Below are positions 61,535 to 64,000 of a DNA stretch of 64,000 bases, one piece after another. Both the position numbers and the translations under genes were made by a program. The notes below the pieces were generated by a model. That model saw nothing but the letters and a program-made list of their open reading frames with translations. It was not told where the DNA came from and searched no databases. The stretch comes from Paenibacillus helianthi (GTDB lineage: Bacteria; Bacillota; Bacilli; Paenibacillales; Paenibacillaceae): assembly GCF_001909055.1 (NCBI RefSeq), contig NZ_LVWI01000001.1:496001-560000 (forward strand). The letters are read 5' to 3'. Each line of letters begins with the position of its first letter. Position 1 is the stretch's first letter.

Positions 61535-62447
61535 CGGCTGCCCCCCCATTCTTGTTGCCCAGCGCCTCATGCACAAGTTCAGCACTGCGTCTGCGCGCGA
61601 TTCTCTTCTGCTTCATGAAACGTTGAACCGAAGGGAACACCAGTGCAATAATGACAATGATCGCAGTGATCAATTTAAGATCCGAAGCCTTCAGCCAGGG
61701 AACCCGAAGTGCCAGCGCTACAACAATACGATAGACGATAGAACCCAGAATTACTGCAAGGGTTGCCCGGAATACATTTCCGGCTCCAAAGATAGCCTCG
61801 CCGATAATAACCGAAGCAAGTCCAATGACGATCATTCCAATACCCATAGTAGAATCAGCAAATGCAGAGTATTGGGCTATCAGCGCACCCGAGAGCGCCA
61901 CCATTCCATTAGCCAGGCTGATGCCAAGGATAGTGGTGCTATCCGTATTCACCCCGAAGCTTCGAATCATTCGGGAGTTGTCGCCAGTGGCCCGGAGAGC
62001 AAGCCCCAGATCGGTATGCAGAAACAGATCCATCAGGATTTTTACCGCAATCATCACAATGGGCATGACCAGAAGCGGATTAATGGAGGTAAATAAAGAA
62101 TCCTCACCCATGATCGAAACGTTAGGTTTATCCAGAATCCGCAAATTAATGGAATACAGTGCGATCATCATTAATATTCCGGACAAGAGTCCGTTGATCT
62201 TCCCCTTCGTATGCAGAAGTCCGGTACACATCCCTGCTGCCATACCGCCTCCAAGTGCACATATAGTGGCCAGCCATGGCGAGTAGCCGTGCGTAATCAT
62301 TACTGCGGCAATGGCTCCCCCCGTTGTGAAGCTGCCATCCACAGTCAAATCCGGAAAATCAAGAATACGGAATGTAATATATACACCTAGAGCCATAAAA
62401 GCATATAACAAGCCCATTTCCACGGCTCCAATGATTGAATCAAACAT
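61521..62447 (-). CDS. ABC transporter permease (TrpY-like)
   Basis: Branched-chain/ribose-type permease (BPD_transp_2) of 308 residues, about eight to nine membrane segments (MGLLYAFMALGVYITFRILD; GGAIAAVMITHGYSPWLATI; NVFRATLAVILGSIVYRIVV). LTVDGSFTTGGA and RATGDNSRMIRSFGVNTDST are characteristic of the permeases that pair with ABC_sub_bind proteins. GGGAGG precedes the ATG. It sits between the binding protein and ATPase genes in XYZ order. Confidence 0.92.
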   Translation of the reverse strand: MFDSIIGAVEMGLLYAFMALGVYITFRILDFPDLTVDGSFTTGGAIAAVMITHGYSPWLATICALGGGMAAGMCTGLLHTKGKINGLLSGILMMIALYSINLRILDKPNVSIMGEDSLFTSINPLLVMPIVMIAVKILMDLFLHTDLGLALRATGDNSRMIRSFGVNTDSTTILGISLANGMVALSGALIAQYSAFADSTMGIGMIVIGLASVIIGEAIFGAGNVFRATLAVILGSIVYRIVVALALRVPWLKASDLKLITAIIVIIALVFPSVQRFMKQKRIARRRSAELVHEALGNKNGGAADAKA

Positions 62448-62517
62448 CGCTGACTTCCTCCCTCAAACGGCAAGGGGTGGTCCTGTGCCGGAGTCCCCCC
62501 ATTGATATATCTACCAT

Positions 62518-63558
62518 TTATTGAATAATATTTGTATCCGGATCCGAGACTTTAGCCTTCATAGCATCCGTAACTTCTATCCCCTGTGCTGCTGCAGCTT
62601 TTAGGTTCAGAATAAGGTCCAGCTTCTCTTGCATCGTTACCTTCATGTCTCCCGGATTCTTGCCATTCTTCAACACTTCCACAGCCATATGTCCTACCTG
62701 GTAGCCATGGTCATAATATTTGAAGCCCACGGTTGCAAAAGCCCCCTTCTCCACCGTATCACGGTCAGCGGAGAAAAATGGAATTTTGTTGTCATTAGCA
62801 GTCTGAATGATCGTGTCCACAGCGCTTACTACCGAGTTGTCCAGTGTGATGTACAAGGCATCCACACGGCCAACAAGCGATTCTGCCGCCTGTTTCACTT
62901 CAGAGGTGTTGGTAATTGCCGCTTTAACCAGCTCGATGCCATGCTTGTCCAGCTCGGTCTTGGCAATGTTAGCCATAACCACAGCATTAGGTTCCCCTTC
63001 ATTAATAATGAGGCCCAGCTTTTTGACATTCGGGAACTGTTCGGCAATAAAAGTCATCAGTCTTGTGATTGCCTCAGGGTTGGTGTCTGATGCCCCGGAT
63101 ACATTCCCCCCGGGATGATCGAGATCCTTGACAATCTTCGCGTCTAGCGGGTCGGTAACCGCTGCGAACAGGATGGGTGTATCCTTGCCTTCTGCCTGAA
63201 CTACAGCCTGTGCAGAAGGAGTTGCGATCCCCAGCACGAGGTCATTCTTGTCTGCCGCAATCTTCTGGGCGATTGACAGGTTATTGGACGAGTCTGCCTG
63301 GGCGTTCTCCAGGTCAACCTTCAGATTCTTGCCCTCTACGATTCCGGCATCCTTCAGTGCGGCCAGGAATCCTTCCCGGGTAGCATCCAGAGAAGGATGC
63401 TCGACATACTGGGAGATCGCTATTTTGTAAGTTTTGGAATCTGCTTTTCCTGAATTCGTACTTCCTGAATCCGCACCTTTATTATTGTTAGTCCCGCAGG
63501 CAGTAACCGCCAGCATTGCACATAGACTTAGGCCGAGCCATAATTTTTTTGTTTTCAT
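62518..63558 (-). CDS. ABC_sub_bind lipoprotein (TrpX-like)
   Basis: Substrate-binding lipoprotein of 346 residues in the ABC_sub_bind family: lipobox VTAC (LSLCAMLAVTACGTNNNKGA), then YKIAISQYVEHPSLDATREG, DKNDLVLGIATPSAQAVVQA, DTPILFAAVTDPLDAKIVKD and PFFSADRDTVEKGAFATVGF. In several Bacillota this family with matching permease and ATPase is the predicted tryptophan/tyrosine importer TrpXYZ; other amino acids or nucleoside-like ligands are possible. GAGGGG precedes the ATG. First gene of the operon. Confidence 0.9.
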   Translation of the reverse strand: MKTKKLWLGLSLCAMLAVTACGTNNNKGADSGSTNSGKADSKTYKIAISQYVEHPSLDATREGFLAALKDAGIVEGKNLKVDLENAQADSSNNLSIAQKIAADKNDLVLGIATPSAQAVVQAEGKDTPILFAAVTDPLDAKIVKDLDHPGGNVSGASDTNPEAITRLMTFIAEQFPNVKKLGLIINEGEPNAVVMANIAKTELDKHGIELVKAAITNTSEVKQAAESLVGRVDALYITLDNSVVSAVDTIIQTANDNKIPFFSADRDTVEKGAFATVGFKYYDHGYQVGHMAVEVLKNGKNPGDMKVTMQEKLDLILNLKAAAAQGIEVTDAMKAKVSDPDTNIIQ

Positions 63559-63696
63559 CCTATATACCCCTCTTCTTTTTACGGATTCAGCGCGTGCCTC
63601 AATGGTAGCGACTCAGCAGTAGTGCTTTTATCTTTAAAAGCATTAAAGCATAAGCTGCCGCGAAACCCGCATCTAAAACGTAAATATAATAAGCTT

Positions 63697-63725
63697 ATCT
63701 TATATAAAGGTTCATTTTCCGTCAA
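63697..63725 (-). promoter_or_regulatory. Promoter of the TrpXYZ-like operon
   Basis: On the minus strand TTGACG (63720-63725), 17-bp spacer, TAAGAT (63697-63702). It leaves a leader of about 130 nt before the ATG at 63558, containing a small hairpin (GCTTTT/AAAAGC near 63625-63650). I see no T-box or other known riboswitch in it. The 323-bp gap 63559-63881 otherwise holds only the hairpin at 63835-63878. Confidence 0.7.
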
Positions 63726-63834
63726 TCACTTATGACATGACCATTTTTTACAATATTACTCCGTGGTTAAATAAGGTTCGGCTTCTCCGTTTGATCTTGA
63801 CATTGATTCCCTTTATCCCTCCCTACATAAAAAA

Positions 63835-63878
63835 ACGCTCCCTGCACAAACTTAAATTACAGTTTGAACATGGAGCGT
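63835..63878. promoter_or_regulatory. Hairpin covering the ribosome site of the last gene
   Basis: Nested inverted repeat: outer ACGCTCC (63835-63841)/GGAGCGT (63872-63878), inner AAACT (63848-63852)/AGTTT (63861-63865). The right outer arm contains the GGAG ribosome site of the gene starting at 63882. On the minus strand the stem is followed by seven T, as in a terminator. Confidence 0.55.
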
Positions 63879-63881
63879 GAC

Positions 63882-64000
63882 ATGATGACAACAAACAGAC
63901 CCGCAAAATCGATTGCTGCAGCAGCTTTGCTGTCTATAGCCATTATAGCTAATACTGCTTGCAGCTACAGCACAAGCGATCAGAAACCAAAGGTCAATAC
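63882..64000 (+). CDS. Lipoprotein, N-terminal part only
   Basis: The first 39 codons of a gene that runs off the right edge: MMTTNRPAKSIAAAALLSIA, then a hydrophobic stretch and lipobox NTAC (Cys about residue 27), followed by SYSTSDQKPKVN. It will be a membrane-anchored lipoprotein; its family cannot be seen. GGAG lies 6 nt before the first ATG, inside a hairpin. It is divergent from the TrpXYZ-like operon. Confidence 0.65.
   Translation, partial: MMTTNRPAKSIAAAALLSIAIIANTACSYSTSDQKPKVN

Noticed and set aside
61341..62096. 251-codon plus-strand ORF
   Set aside because: It is antisense to the ABC ATPase and permease genes; no domain is recognisable.
63559..63696. Possible T-box leader of the TrpXYZ-like operon
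   Set aside because: The conserved T-box sequence and antiterminator/terminator pair are absent and the leader is too short.
1..64000. CRISPR arrays, rRNA, tRNA, prophage or replication origin
   Set aside because: No regularly spaced repeats, no tRNA or rRNA sequence, and no phage, DnaA-box or partition genes were seen on either strand.

Overview
The window looks like chromosomal DNA of a spore-former-type Gram-positive bacterium of the Bacillota, most likely Paenibacillus or a close relative. The reasons are strong AGGAGG-type ribosome binding sites with frequent TTG/GTG starts, sigma-A promoters and CcpA-type cre sites, LAGC/LSAC lipoproteins, a DesK/DesR cold-sensing system very close to that of Bacillus subtilis, a HelD helicase, an LTA-synthase-like sulfatase, an IS1182-type transposon relic, and three YesM/YesN sensor pairs beside sugar ABC transporters. 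This is inference from gene content; no rRNA or tRNA gene is present to confirm it.

Layout. 0-2.6 kb: des-desK-desR membrane-fluidity operon (minus strand) with a palindromic DesR-type operator, followed by an LRR gene remnant (2.6-3.0 kb). 3-11 kb: a six-gene minus-strand operon of lipoprotein sugar-binding protein, two permeases, YesM-like kinase, a second membrane-anchored binding protein and a YesN-like regulator. 11.2-12.3 kb: small genes and an internally deleted IS1182 element that contains a hairpin repeat. 12.4-24.6 kb: aldo/keto reductase, RCC1 protein, TPR protein, MarR-regulated MMPL transporter, acetyltransferases, VanZ-like protein, rpiA, macrodomain protein and fructose-6-phosphate aldolase. 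24.6-39.9 kb: MarR/MFS pair, helD, a candidate small RNA, aromatic-acid-exporter-like protein, PAP2 phosphatase, Hfq, lactonase, a CcpA-controlled LytTR protein, PrsA-like foldase, nitroreductase, metallophosphoesterase, stalk-domain lipoprotein and TraX-like protein. 40-48.7 kb: a monosaccharide ABC transporter (chvE-mmsA-mmsB type) with its own anchored binding protein, kinase and regulator. 48.9-53.8 kb: LTA-synthase-like enzyme, aldose epimerase, MgtC and an SDR. 53.9-60.6 kb: a third sugar ABC transporter with kinase and regulator. 60.7-63.6 kb: a TrpXYZ-type ABC transporter. The window ends inside a new lipoprotein gene.

How the genes work together. Three extracytoplasmic sugar-sensing modules each pair a YesM-like kinase and an AraC-output regulator with an ABC importer. 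Two of them add a membrane-anchored binding protein that probably serves as receptor, as in XylFII-LytS-YesN. Good cre sequences precede two of the importers and the LytTR gene, which suggests that carbon catabolite control overlies the specific sensing. The least explained items are a consensus-promoter/terminator transcript with no convincing ORF (28897-29008), a pair of intergenic hairpin repeats whose stems differ by compensating changes (11.6 and 44.3 kb), the anchored family-1 binding protein inside the first sensor operon, and a cre sitting on the start site of the LytTR gene.
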